A stretch of 23,423 nt of DNA from CAYMRB01 sp964392615 (GCA_964392615.1 CAYMRB010000111.1:1-23423); one strand, 5' to 3'. Shown: positions 7,536 through 14,522, numbered from the stretch's first letter. The notes: a model not told the origin generated them from the letters alone. Numbers and translations: made by a program.

Positions 7536-9943
7536 GCTCCCTTCCCGTTCTTTGAACTCACCCCCGGTGCCGACGCCGACATGCCGCTTTGGCCGATTTC
7601 GACCACCTGTGGCGAATTATGTCGGCGGGGCGGTTTTTGGGGGTGCCGACACAATTCGTCCGTAGTGTCCGTATTCGGGCGATGCGGCGTGTCGGCGTCG
7701 GTGGGGGGATTAAGTACGAAGACCATGGTCGGCCTGCCGGCGCCCTCGTGGTCGACGTCTTCCCAATGGCCGAGATCGGCATCGCCAAGGGCATCAAGGT
7801 CGGCCTCCGCTCGCGCCGCGCCGCCCTCCCCGGCATACTTGCGCAGGTTCCGGCGCAGCGTCCGGACCGCGATTTGGCCGCCCTTGGACCGGATGTACCC
7901 GATGAGTTCTCGCTGCGCTTTGTCGGCGCCGGACTCTTGCCGGAGAGTCCACGCCCGGATGGTGTGGTGGAGGAGTTCATCGGCAAGCGCGATCCCCCGG
8001 GCCATCGTTTGCGCCGATATCGGGTCGATGTCGCCACCGCCCCCGAGGACGTCGTCATTCTCGACGGACGATGCGCAATGGAGGATGAGCGCGCACCGCA
8101 AGGCCAATCCGCGAACCTTGGAGACGTTGGCCTCGAGCGGTTCGTTCATCCAATCGAGGGCCCGGTCGGCCGCCTCGTCATGCCAACGGATGAACAACTC
8201 CTCGGCCTCCGGCGATACCGCGATCCGGTACGGTAGCAACCGTTGGCCATCGGCCGATTGCCGCATCGGGATGCTGTGCAACTCCCGCAGCCCGCGCTCG
8301 AATGCGACGCCGATATCCCACGATGGCCGGTGTCGCGAGAATCGAACCTTGCGCCGTGGCGGCGCGATTACGGACAGCCGGGCGATCAAACCCGAATCAA
8401 CCTTTTCGGGATCGGCCGCCGACCGCTCCCAAATCCCGGGTTGAATGCCACCGGCGACGGAGCATGCCGCGTTGTCGATGACGATCTCGCCCCGGGCGAT
8501 GCGGTTGATCTTCAATTTGCCGCCGTCGTACATGCGGCACCACCGTTGGACGTCGCCGCCGGTCGGTTTGTATTCGGTGAACGACGCGAGCCATTCGCCA
8601 AGCTCATCGGATAGAAGAACGACGCCGCGATTAGAACCGCGTAGCAAGTTGCCGACGCTTTCGATGGTCGAATCCTCGATGGCCACGTGGGGGACCGGCG
8701 GAGGTTCGGGCGCCGATCCGGGGGCGTCGTCGCGCTTGCCCTTGTTGAATGACGCAAGCTCGCGCTTGTGTTCCTGTAGCGCCCGTTCGAACGCCTCGCG
8801 CTCGTTTTGATGGCTATCCCGCAAGCCGGCCTCGATCGCGCCGACGGCATCGCGAACCTCTTTGAACGGCGCGGTCTTGCCGGCGCCCGGCGGCGCGACC
8901 AACGTTAGCCATAGGACGCCCGGTTCCGTCCAACCTGTAGAGAGTGCTATCTCCCGGGCCGTTCCGATGACACCCGCTAGCGCGCCAAGGACGGGAACCG
9001 CGACATACCATTGGTCGCACCCGATCGCTCGGGCGCGGTCGCGGATGTAGTTCTCGACCCAACGCGGCATCAGATCGATCGGGAACGGATGGTATTCCGA
9101 CCGTTCCGTCGATCCGTCGTCGTCCTCGTCTCGGTCTACGCCCTCACGTGCCGCGTCAACCAACTCGTCGAGGGCTTCACGCGTACCACCGACCGCAATC
9201 CAATCGGACACGTCACCCTTGGGAGTAAGGCCCGGCAAGTAGACGGTGCGAACTCGTTTCGCGATACCCGACAATCGTCGGACGACGTCGTTGGCGTGGT
9301 CGCGCCCGGTGTCATCGTTGTCCGGAATCAGAACGGCGTCGCGGTCGCGGAACGTCTCCACAACGGTCGCCCGATCGAGGTTGCGCCACTTTCCGGCGCC
9401 GCCCGGGTTGCACGTCGCAAGCAATCCGAACGCCTCGAGCGCGTGGACGTCTTTCTCGCCCTCGACGATGTAGATTGCCTCGTCGGTCCGGCGCACGAGC
9501 TCCGGGAGCCGGTAGGGGACTTTGGCGATGCCCTTGACGCTCCACGTGCCGTCCGGGGCGCGTTGGCGAAAGTCCTTCGGGAAATAGCGAATGACTTGGT
9601 ATAGCACCTCGCCCTGTTCGTCGAGGTAGTCGTATGTCTCGTCAACGTGGCGCGCTTGTGATCCGGCCCCGTTGCCGTTGCCGGCGAACAGGTCGCGCAT
9701 CGTAAGGCCGAGGGCGCCGACGATCGTCTCAACGCCGCGCCCCGCATGACACGTGACTAGGGCTCTGCCGTCGTCGCCACGCGATACGGATAAGCTTGCC
9801 CGGTTGTCATCATGCGACGGGCAACACGCTTGGACCGACCCTTTGCCCCTGTTCTTGATGCGGTCGCCGAGGGCATCGACAACCCGGTGAAACGGGTCGG
9901 TGGCATTGACCTCCGGGGCTCCTCTTAATATAATTCTCTCCAC
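7532..9943 (-). CDS. Primase/helicase: zinc-finger-like, TOPRIM and DUF3987-type ATPase domains
   Basis: 803 aa from a GTG at 9943, preceded by AGGAG at 7 bases. Residues ~38-85 resemble a CHC2 zinc finger (ACCPSHDD, then TCHAGRG). Relatives usually read CHAGC, so the fourth ligand appears to be Arg69 here. A TOPRIM domain follows, with IYIVEGEKD (157-165) and IPDNDDTGRD (206-215). A linker leads to a DUF3987-like ATPase with Walker A APPGAGKT (350-357) and a Walker B-like VVLLSDELGEW. Such proteins prime and unwind DNA for phage or satellite replication. It probably drives replication of the excised element. Upstream is an HTH gene, with a strong hairpin in the 54-base gap; downstream genes are translationally coupled. 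Confidence 0.88.
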   Translation of the reverse strand: MERIILRGAPEVNATDPFHRVVDALGDRIKNRGKGSVQACCPSHDDNRASLSVSRGDDGRALVTCHAGRGVETIVGALGLTMRDLFAGNGNGAGSQARHVDETYDYLDEQGEVLYQVIRYFPKDFRQRAPDGTWSVKGIAKVPYRLPELVRRTDEAIYIVEGEKDVHALEAFGLLATCNPGGAGKWRNLDRATVVETFRDRDAVLIPDNDDTGRDHANDVVRRLSGIAKRVRTVYLPGLTPKGDVSDWIAVGGTREALDELVDAAREGVDRDEDDDGSTERSEYHPFPIDLMPRWVENYIRDRARAIGCDQWYVAVPVLGALAGVIGTAREIALSTGWTEPGVLWLTLVAPPGAGKTAPFKEVRDAVGAIEAGLRDSHQNEREAFERALQEHKRELASFNKGKRDDAPGSAPEPPPVPHVAIEDSTIESVGNLLRGSNRGVVLLSDELGEWLASFTEYKPTGGDVQRWCRMYDGGKLKINRIARGEIVIDNAACSVAGGIQPGIWERSAADPEKVDSGLIARLSVIAPPRRKVRFSRHRPSWDIGVAFERGLRELHSIPMRQSADGQRLLPYRIAVSPEAEELFIRWHDEAADRALDWMNEPLEANVSKVRGLALRCALILHCASSVENDDVLGGGGDIDPISAQTMARGIALADELLHHTIRAWTLRQESGADKAQRELIGYIRSKGGQIAVRTLRRNLRKYAGEGGAARAEADLDALGDADLGHWEDVDHEGAGRPTMVFVLNPPTDADTPHRPNTDTTDELCRHPQKPPRRHNSPQVVEIGQSGMSASAPGVSSKNGKGA

Positions 9944-9955
9944 TTGAAAACTCCT

Positions 9956-9994
9956 ATGCCGCCCCGGTCAGTCCATGCCGGGGCGGCATTTTTT
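9956..9994 (+). terminator. Strong hairpin with plus-strand T tract, next to the primase ribosome binding site
   Basis: A perfect 12-bp inverted repeat, ATGCCGCCCCGG (9956-9967) and CCGGGGCGGCAT (9978-9989), is followed on the plus strand by six T residues. It is thus an intrinsic terminator for plus-strand (antisense) transcripts. On the minus strand the same stem ends just before the primase AGGAG and could affect primase expression. Confidence 0.7.
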
Positions 9995-9997
9995 GTT

Positions 9998-10201
9998 TCA
10001 CGCGACTGCCGACGTTTCGACGATGCGCGCCTCAATGAAGGCTCGGACATCGCCACGGCGGTAGCGAACGGTTGATGGGGTTAGTTGGACGTATCGCGGG
10101 CCGATTCCTCGGCGACGCCAATCGAATAGCGTTCTCGGTTTCACCCCGATGAGCTTGGCGGACTCCTCGGTGCTGATGGGGGTCTCGTCGAATGTGTCCA
10201 T
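9998..10201 (-). CDS. Small MerR/excisionase-like helix-turn-helix protein
   Basis: 67 aa. The text ISTEESAKLIGVKPRTLFDW followed by an RYRRGDVRAFIEAR segment is typical of the HTH_17/excisionase-like family, a winged helix with a helix-turn-helix and a C-terminal helix. AGGAG lies 6 bases before the ATG. Members act as recombination directionality factors or transcription regulators of integrated elements. It starts 9 bases after the 53-aa gene and precedes the primase, so it may control excision, the replication operon or both. Confidence 0.8.
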   Translation of the reverse strand: MDTFDETPISTEESAKLIGVKPRTLFDWRRRGIGPRYVQLTPSTVRYRRGDVRAFIEARIVETSAVA

Positions 10202-10210
10202 TACGGGCTC

Positions 10211-10372
10211 CTATTGCTCCGGGTTCACTTCCTCATCCTCTTCCTCCGGGAACACGGCGACCACGTCCGCACCGTTGCGGACCGCCTCGGCCACTTCCCT
10301 CGGAACGGGAATCTCGGACTCGTAGTTGATGAGCAACCAACAATCGTGCTCTTCCCTTTTCCGGCGACTCAT
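10211..10372 (-). CDS. Hypothetical acidic 53-aa protein
   Basis: A short gene with GAGGAG upstream of its ATG. The protein begins MSRRKREEHDCWLLINYESE and ends with an acidic tail (FPEEEDEEVNPEQ). I do not recognise a family. Its stop codon lies 9 bases before the HTH gene's ATG, inside that gene's ribosome binding region, so the two are probably translated together. A small stem, CCCGC-GCAA-GCGGG (10389-10402), and an outer GAAGAC/GTCTTC pair surround its Shine-Dalgarno sequence. Confidence 0.6.
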   Translation of the reverse strand: MSRRKREEHDCWLLINYESEIPVPREVAEAVRNGADVVAVFPEEEDEEVNPEQ

Positions 10373-10434
10373 ACTTGAAGACTCCTCTCCCGCTTGCGCG
10401 GGTCTTCGGGTTAAATTGCGGGTATTTCCACGAA

Positions 10435-10464
10435 TATATAGTTAGACGTTACGATACCTGCGAA
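10435..10464 (-). promoter_or_regulatory. Weak promoter candidate for the replication operon
   Basis: On the minus strand, TTCGCA (10459-10464) and TATATA (10435-10440) are 18 bases apart in a locally AT-rich patch. The patch lies just before the run of genes from the 53-aa gene to the S49 gene. The -35 match is poor. Confidence 0.3.
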
Positions 10465-10498
10465 TCTGTCACGAAATGTCGCGGGGATCGCGGGAGCA

Positions 10499-10750
10499 TC
10501 AGGCGGTACCGCGACGAGAGCGTTGGCGACGGGCCTTTCGGATGCTCTCGTTGCGTTCCGCCTCCCGCTTGGTCCATTCGCGCAACTCGTCGATGTCATA
10601 TCGTCGACGCTTGCCGACCATACGAATCGGCAACGGGTTCTCGTTCGGTCCCCGTTGGAGGAGTTTGTAGAACTTGGCCCAAGCCACGCCTAGGTAGGCC
10701 ATGGCGTGTTTGTCGTGAAGAAGCGGACGGAACTCGATGGGCTCGGTCAT
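10499..10750 (-). CDS. AlpA-like helix-turn-helix DNA-binding protein
   Basis: 83 aa with GGAG 8 bases before the ATG. The core HAMAYLGVAWAKFYKLLQRG, then LPIRMVGKRRRYDIDELREW, matches the excisionase/AlpA-type HTH fold (HTH_17). The C-terminus is very basic. Such proteins regulate integrase and excision in satellites and islands. Upstream lie an inverted repeat (10763-10796) and four phased AGTGCC repeats (10826-10863), both candidate binding sites for it. Confidence 0.75.
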   Translation of the reverse strand: MTEPIEFRPLLHDKHAMAYLGVAWAKFYKLLQRGPNENPLPIRMVGKRRRYDIDELREWTKREAERNESIRKARRQRSRRGTA

Positions 10751-10762
10751 ATAGGTGACTCC

Positions 10763-10796
10763 TTATCAAAGCGACAGAAACCAACGCCTTTGATAA
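10763..10796. promoter_or_regulatory. Inverted repeat before the AlpA-like gene
   Basis: TTATCAAAG (10763-10771) and CTTTGATAA (10788-10796) are perfect 9-bp inverted arms with a 16-base spacer. The arm nearer the gene abuts its GGAG ribosome binding site. It could be an operator for a dimeric regulator or an RNA stem controlling translation. Confidence 0.5.
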
Positions 10797-10825
10797 AGAA
10801 CCTACCGGGCGCCCCGCCCGTGGTC

Positions 10826-10863
10826 AGTGCCCCCAAAGTGCCGTCAAAGTGCCCCGGAGTGCC
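10826..10863. repeat. Four helically phased AGTGCC repeats
   Basis: AGTGCC starts at 10826, 10837, 10848 and 10858, steps of 11, 11 and 10 bp, so all copies face one side of the helix. They lie between the 231-aa gene's stop codon and the AlpA-like gene. A further AAAGTGCC is near attR (12912-12919). They are candidate sites for an excisionase or regulator. Confidence 0.55.
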
Positions 10864-10871
10864 GTCCGGCG

Positions 10872-11567
10872 TTACTTGGCCCGATAGTAGCCCGCACCCT
10901 TCCTGAATTTCACGAGACCTTGCTTCCGCAGAGTGCCACCGGGTCTCAGGAGCTTCTTAACCGCGTCGATACTGCCGCTAGGGGTGTGGTCCGCGATTTC
11001 CTGTTGAGTTCTCGGCTCGTCGGCCGTGATTGCCGCGTAGACTCGGCTCTCGGCTTCTGTGAGCCGTTCTTCGCCCGGTGGAGGGGCCGCGTTCGACGGT
11101 GACCGGGGTCGCAGGAGCACGGTGCCGGAACCGTCGGTCAGGTACGTCGCCTCGACGTCGCCGCGTTCGACGAGCAACGTCACGGCTTGAGGAGCGATTC
11201 GCACCAATCGCCTGACGATTCGGCGGTTTTCTTCCCGGGTTAGAGGTATGGGGTCCGGTGTATCCAAGTACTTGTCATAGACGTGGTCGGCGATCGAGTC
11301 GGAGCGGCGGATAGCGTTCTGCCAACCGGCATCGGGCCACGGCACCCCGCCGACAGAGGGCGAAATCTGCGAAAGTCTCCGCAGGTGTTCCAACATGTCA
11401 TCGGCCGCCTTGGCTACCTGCCCGGGGTTCGTGTCCTGAACGGCCTCAGCCGCCTTTGCCTCGATTCGTTCGCACGCCGCTTCTAGCTCTTCCATGGTTC
11501 TTGGCAAGTTGAACCGAGCGGCTAGCTCTTCGAACCGAGCGGCATTTCGCTTCTTCTCTTCCGTCAT
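10872..11567 (-). CDS. Hypothetical 231-aa protein with C-terminal winged-helix-like region
   Basis: The ATG overlaps the integrase stop codon (ATGA), with AAGGAG inside the end of the integrase gene, so the two are co-translated. Residues ~1-75 are helical and charged. The last ~65 residues (LTEAESRVYAAI, QQEIADHTPSGSIDAVKKLL, LRKQGLVKF) look like a winged helix-turn-helix. I do not recognise the full-length family. A role in controlling integration or element transcription is plausible from its position, but this is inference. Confidence 0.7.
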   Translation of the reverse strand: MTEEKKRNAARFEELAARFNLPRTMEELEAACERIEAKAAEAVQDTNPGQVAKAADDMLEHLRRLSQISPSVGGVPWPDAGWQNAIRRSDSIADHVYDKYLDTPDPIPLTREENRRIVRRLVRIAPQAVTLLVERGDVEATYLTDGSGTVLLRPRSPSNAAPPPGEERLTEAESRVYAAITADEPRTQQEIADHTPSGSIDAVKKLLRPGGTLRKQGLVKFRKGAGYYRAK

Positions 11568-12775
11568 GATGCACGCTCCTTCTTTGCCTTCCGCACGGCG
11601 GCATCTTGCGCTTTCGGCGACAGGTCCGGCAACTCATTAATGCCGTCGACGAGCACCGACCACGGGGTGTCAGTGTACTCGGACGTCACGTCGTCACGAG
11701 CGTGCGACAGGATCGATTTTAGCGTTCGATAGCTCACCTTTGGCTCAAGCCAAGACGCCACCGTCCGGCGCAGGCTCCGCCACGTGCAATGTGGGAATGA
11801 CGGGTTGTCCGGATTGAGAATCTTGCTTGCGCGCTTCTGCGCTCCCCTGTAGGCGGCCTTGGGGATCTTGGGGCCGACTATAGGTTCGTCACCGGCGGGC
11901 GTCTTGTCTCGGCCACGGAGCGCCTCCCGTAGCGCGTTGGCCAAGGTTGGATGAATCGGTATCGAGTGTTCACGCTTCCTCTTCATTCGCTCGGGCGGGA
12001 GTGTGATTCGGCCTTCGTCCAAGTCGACGTCGCACCAACGGACGTTGAAGATGTTGGTCGGCCTTAGAGCCGTGTGCAGGCCGATCATCAGGGCAAGATA
12101 GAGGCGCGGCTCCGGAGCGCGGTCGTCCCCCTTGGCTCGGACGACCCGTTGCCCCCGGGCGGCCACGAGCAACGCTCGGGCTTCTTCGACGGACATCGCG
12201 TGATCCTTGTGGAGTTCGCCCTTTGTGAACTTCTTGTCGCCGAAAACGTCGCCGGCGGCGCGGTAGTTCATCGTCTTGCACCATCGGAAGAAGCCGCGCA
12301 GCGTGACGACGTGTTTCTGCCGTGTGCGCGCCTTGTGGTCTCGATAGGCGCGCAGGAACCGTTGGCCGCCGTTGGGGAATGTGATGTCGCGGACAAGCAT
12401 CCCGCCAAAGTGCTTTTTGAAGACGCCTAGGTCCTCGAGGTAGCCCGAGCGCGTTTTCTCTCGAACGGCCTTTTCATCGACCCATTGGCGGTAGGCTTCC
12501 TCGAACTCGATGGCGCCCGGCTTCCCCTCGGCCTCCTTCTCGGCTTTTTCGCGGGCAATCCGCTCGTCGCAGAGTTCGCGAGCAACCTCCATCGCCTTGC
12601 GCTCGATGCGCTCCCGCGTGCGGGGGGATGCGTTAGGCGGAGCATCTTTCACTCCGGTCGACACGCGGCGCTCCTCCCCGGGGGTTCGAGAGTCGCGAAT
12701 CCGGGCGTAGAGAGCGGAGCTTTTCGGGTGCCGCCAAAGTGAGATTCGGAATCGTCCCCGGTGCTGTTCGACCAT
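11564..12775 (-). CDS. int: Tyrosine recombinase (integrase)
   Basis: About 403 aa from the ATG at 12775, which has GGAGG 5 bases upstream. The open frame continues to 12880 but would run through the regulatory repeats, so the shorter start is preferred. An N-terminal arm-binding-like region leads to a core-binding domain near EFEEAYRQWVDEKAV and then the catalytic domain. That domain has Arg238 in TALRPTNIFNVRW, the box WRSLRRT (R333-R336), His358 in LSHARDD and the likely nucleophile Tyr367 in SEYTD. The usual first His of HxxR is Arg here (RSLR). It should recombine attL and attR together with directionality factors. It lies near attR and is followed by an overlapping 231-aa gene. Confidence 0.9.
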   Translation of the reverse strand: MVEQHRGRFRISLWRHPKSSALYARIRDSRTPGEERRVSTGVKDAPPNASPRTRERIERKAMEVARELCDERIAREKAEKEAEGKPGAIEFEEAYRQWVDEKAVREKTRSGYLEDLGVFKKHFGGMLVRDITFPNGGQRFLRAYRDHKARTRQKHVVTLRGFFRWCKTMNYRAAGDVFGDKKFTKGELHKDHAMSVEEARALLVAARGQRVVRAKGDDRAPEPRLYLALMIGLHTALRPTNIFNVRWCDVDLDEGRITLPPERMKRKREHSIPIHPTLANALREALRGRDKTPAGDEPIVGPKIPKAAYRGAQKRASKILNPDNPSFPHCTWRSLRRTVASWLEPKVSYRTLKSILSHARDDVTSEYTDTPWSVLVDGINELPDLSPKAQDAAVRKAKKERAS

Positions 12776-12789
12776 CACGCCCTCCGGTT

Positions 12790-12861
12790 TGACACACTTT
12801 TGGCACACCCCCAGGTCCCCTGTCACGGGGACAGGGTAGGGGGTGTGCCACAAGTGTGCCA
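12790..12861. promoter_or_regulatory. Integrase leader: two arm-site pairs around a core-like inverted repeat
   Basis: On the minus strand GTGTGCCA (12801-12808) and GTGTGTCA (12790-12797) are 11 bp apart. On the plus strand GTGTGCCA occurs at 12843-12850 and 12854-12861, again 11 bp apart. Between the pairs is a perfect 12-bp inverted repeat (12801-12812 with 12839-12850). At its centre is CCTGT-CACGGGG-ACAGG (12819-12835), with the same arms and 7-bp spacing as the att core. The region lies directly upstream of the integrase start. Confidence 0.6.
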
Positions 12862-13010
12862 AAAAGGGGCGTCGATTCAAGACGCAAACCGACGAATTCC
12901 GACTAGTCGCTAAAGTGCCTTCAATCGGCTTTAGTAGCTAGAATGCGGAGGTTTCGGCCCGGAGGTGTTGCTCGCCAAGGGCTTGTGGAAACGGCCGAAA
13001 TTTCGAGTTT

Positions 13011-13028
13011 TCCTGTTCTCATGACAGG
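13011..13028 (+). other. attR core repeat
   Basis: An exact copy of the 18-bp attL core at 3545-3562. The bases differ immediately on either side. The predicted integrase gene begins about 235 bp inside it. Confidence 0.85.
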
Positions 13029-13036
13029 GGCTGGCT

Positions 13037-13083
13037 GTCGAGTCGGCGGGGGTCGAATAGGCTGCTGCTGACTCGGCTTTTTT
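13037..13083 (+). terminator. Intrinsic terminator, probably once serving the JAMM-DinG/MobA-like operon
   Basis: GTCGAGTCGGC (13037-13047) pairs over 11 positions, with G-U wobbles, with GCTGACTCGGC (13067-13077). Six T residues follow at 13078-13083. It points along the plus strand, but no plus-strand gene lies just upstream now. If the element is removed, it falls about 115 bases past the MobA-like stop codon. Confidence 0.65.
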
Positions 13084-13095
13084 CGTTTCTGCCCG

Positions 13096-13647
13096 TCAGT
13101 CGTCGCGCGTCGCATCTCGCCCCTTCGGTCGCGCGTCGAGGCGTGCGATCGCGTTGGCGAGATCATCGACAGGGGTGGCGTCGATCGGGCTAGCGGCGAC
13201 GCGGGCGAATCGGACGAAGCCGCATGGATCGATCACGAAGGACGCCGGGCGCGCGACGCGGACGGCGCCGAACGAGAAGCGCCGGTACACGCCGTACGAC
13301 TTCGCGATCTCGCGCTGCGCGTCGATGAGGTACGAGACCGAGGTCGGCGCCGCCTCGAGAAGTCGCCGTGCCGATTCGGCGCGCTCGCAACTGACTGCGA
13401 GCACGCGTACGCTGTCCACCGCGCGCGGCGACGGGCCGATCGAAGCGCGCAGCGCGGACAGCTCGTCGAGGCGCGCGCGGGTGTTCGGGTCCCACGTGCC
13501 GCGGACGAACTCGACGAGGACCGGGCCGTTGCGCAAGCACGCGTGAAGGGATACGGCCACACCCCAGGGCGTCGCCAGCGCGAAGCCCGGCGCCGGGTCT
13601 CCGAGAGAGGGGACGCCTGGATGGGATCGATCGGGTCGACGGCTCAC
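13096..13647 (-). CDS. Peroxiredoxin/redoxin-like protein lacking the catalytic cysteine
   Basis: 183 aa from a GTG at 13647, with a GAGAAG just upstream. The fold signature is clear: LGDPAPGFALATPWG, then NGPVLVEFVRGTWDPNTRAR, and a later SYLIDAQREIAKSYGVYRR, as in AhpC/TSA-type proteins. Relatives have WCPxC at the active site; this protein has WDPNT, so both cysteines are replaced by Asp and Thr. Two other Cys occur (VSCERA and DPCGF), but not at the peroxidatic site. Peroxidase activity is therefore unlikely, and a structural or regulatory role is possible. The gene follows the B3/4 gene by 11 bases and is probably in its operon. Confidence 0.75.
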   Translation of the reverse strand: MSRRPDRSHPGVPSLGDPAPGFALATPWGVAVSLHACLRNGPVLVEFVRGTWDPNTRARLDELSALRASIGPSPRAVDSVRVLAVSCERAESARRLLEAAPTSVSYLIDAQREIAKSYGVYRRFSFGAVRVARPASFVIDPCGFVRFARVAASPIDATPVDDLANAIARLDARPKGRDATRDD

Positions 13648-13658
13648 ATCTTCTCGGG

Positions 13659-14324
13659 TCAGATGATTCCGAACTCGGAGACCTTCGCGTCGCAGTACTT
13701 CTCGGCGTTTGCGATCATGTCGGCGAGCACCCGCTCGAGGTACTCTCTGGGAGCCTCTGCCGGGGCCCAGGCAAGCCCGAACGCCCGCACCGTTCCGAGC
13801 GTCACGGCGGTGCGCGCGGAGTCGCGGCTCGGACTACCGAATAGCCCTTCACCTCCTCCGACGACGAGGCGCCCCTCGACCGGTACCCACTCGCCAGCCG
13901 TGCCCTCGAAACGCTCGTCCGGACGACCGATTCGCACCAGGACGGGAGGCGCGATCGCGCCCCAATCGTAGATGCCGATCGGGCATTGATGCTGCAGCGA
14001 CACGAGGTTCATCGCGTCGACGAGCTTGTTCACCTTCGGGATCGGGCGACCCTGCACCACACGGCGCAGGAGCCTCTCCGAGCTCGGTCGGTCCCGTGTC
14101 GGGTCGACGCCGACGAGGTGGTACAGCTTGCGTGTGCGCTGCACTGGCTCGAGGTCTGACGGGCGGCGATCGCCCATCGTCTGGCGCAGCTCCGACGCGA
14201 ACTCGTCGAGGGACACGCGCAGCGGGGAGGAGACCGCTCCGTTGGCGACCTGCTTGAAGAACACGACCCCGATGCGGGCGATCTCTTCGAGCGAATCAGA
14301 GACCTGGACTTGCTTCAGTTCCAT
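13659..14324 (-). CDS. B3/4 domain protein (PheT editing-domain-like)
   Basis: 221 aa from the ATG at 14324, chosen because AAAGGAGG precedes it at good spacing; the frame is open further upstream to 14456. The central text TRKLYHLVGVDPTRDRPSSE, VQGRPIPKVNKLVDAMNLVS and IGIYDWGAI matches the B3/4 domain of the phenylalanyl-tRNA synthetase beta chain found as stand-alone proteins (COG3382-like). In the synthetase this domain edits mischarged tRNA. Stand-alone members are poorly characterised, and trans-editing is only a guess. It is first in a two-gene unit with the peroxiredoxin-like gene and divergent from the SirB1-family gene. Confidence 0.8.
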   Translation of the reverse strand: MELKQVQVSDSLEEIARIGVVFFKQVANGAVSSPLRVSLDEFASELRQTMGDRRPSDLEPVQRTRKLYHLVGVDPTRDRPSSERLLRRVVQGRPIPKVNKLVDAMNLVSLQHQCPIGIYDWGAIAPPVLVRIGRPDERFEGTAGEWVPVEGRLVVGGGEGLFGSPSRDSARTAVTLGTVRAFGLAWAPAEAPREYLERVLADMIANAEKYCDAKVSEFGII

Positions 14325-14522
14325 CGCTTCCTCCTTTCCTCGCGGCGCGTCGGCTGGGCTCGCGAGTGGTTCGTCGCGTCGGCAGAGAGCCCGATGGAGC
14401 GCCTTCATCCCAATACTACGACGCAGATCGGAGCATCTCTCGTTTTTCCTCGTCATCAGCCCCTTTTCAACGGACTGTTATCGGTCCGGAATGTCAAAAA
14501 TCCGGTCGCTTCGGAAAGTCGC

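Larger units (their letters stand above)
3545..13028. mobile_element. Integrated satellite-like or reduced-prophage element of about 9.5 kb
   Basis: The element is bounded by an exact 18-bp direct repeat at 3545-3562 and 13011-13028. It carries a tyrosine integrase near its right end, two HTH genes of AlpA/excisionase type, a primase/helicase, an S49 protease, small hypothetical genes and a PEP-CTERM cargo gene. No terminase, portal, capsid, tail or lysis gene is present. The content fits a satellite, a degenerate prophage or an integrative element. It lies between the MobA-like gene and a convergent peroxiredoxin-like gene without breaking either coding region. Element genes are mostly on the minus strand and tightly packed, and their DNA looks less GC-rich than the flanks. 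Confidence 0.85.

Noticed and set aside
12776..12880. Longer integrase start at 12880
   Set aside because: It would run through the arm-site pairs and the inverted repeat, while the ATG at 12775 has a good Shine-Dalgarno.
13096..13647. Selenocysteine in the peroxiredoxin-like active site
   Set aside because: The codons at the two positions are GAC and ACC; there is no in-frame TGA.
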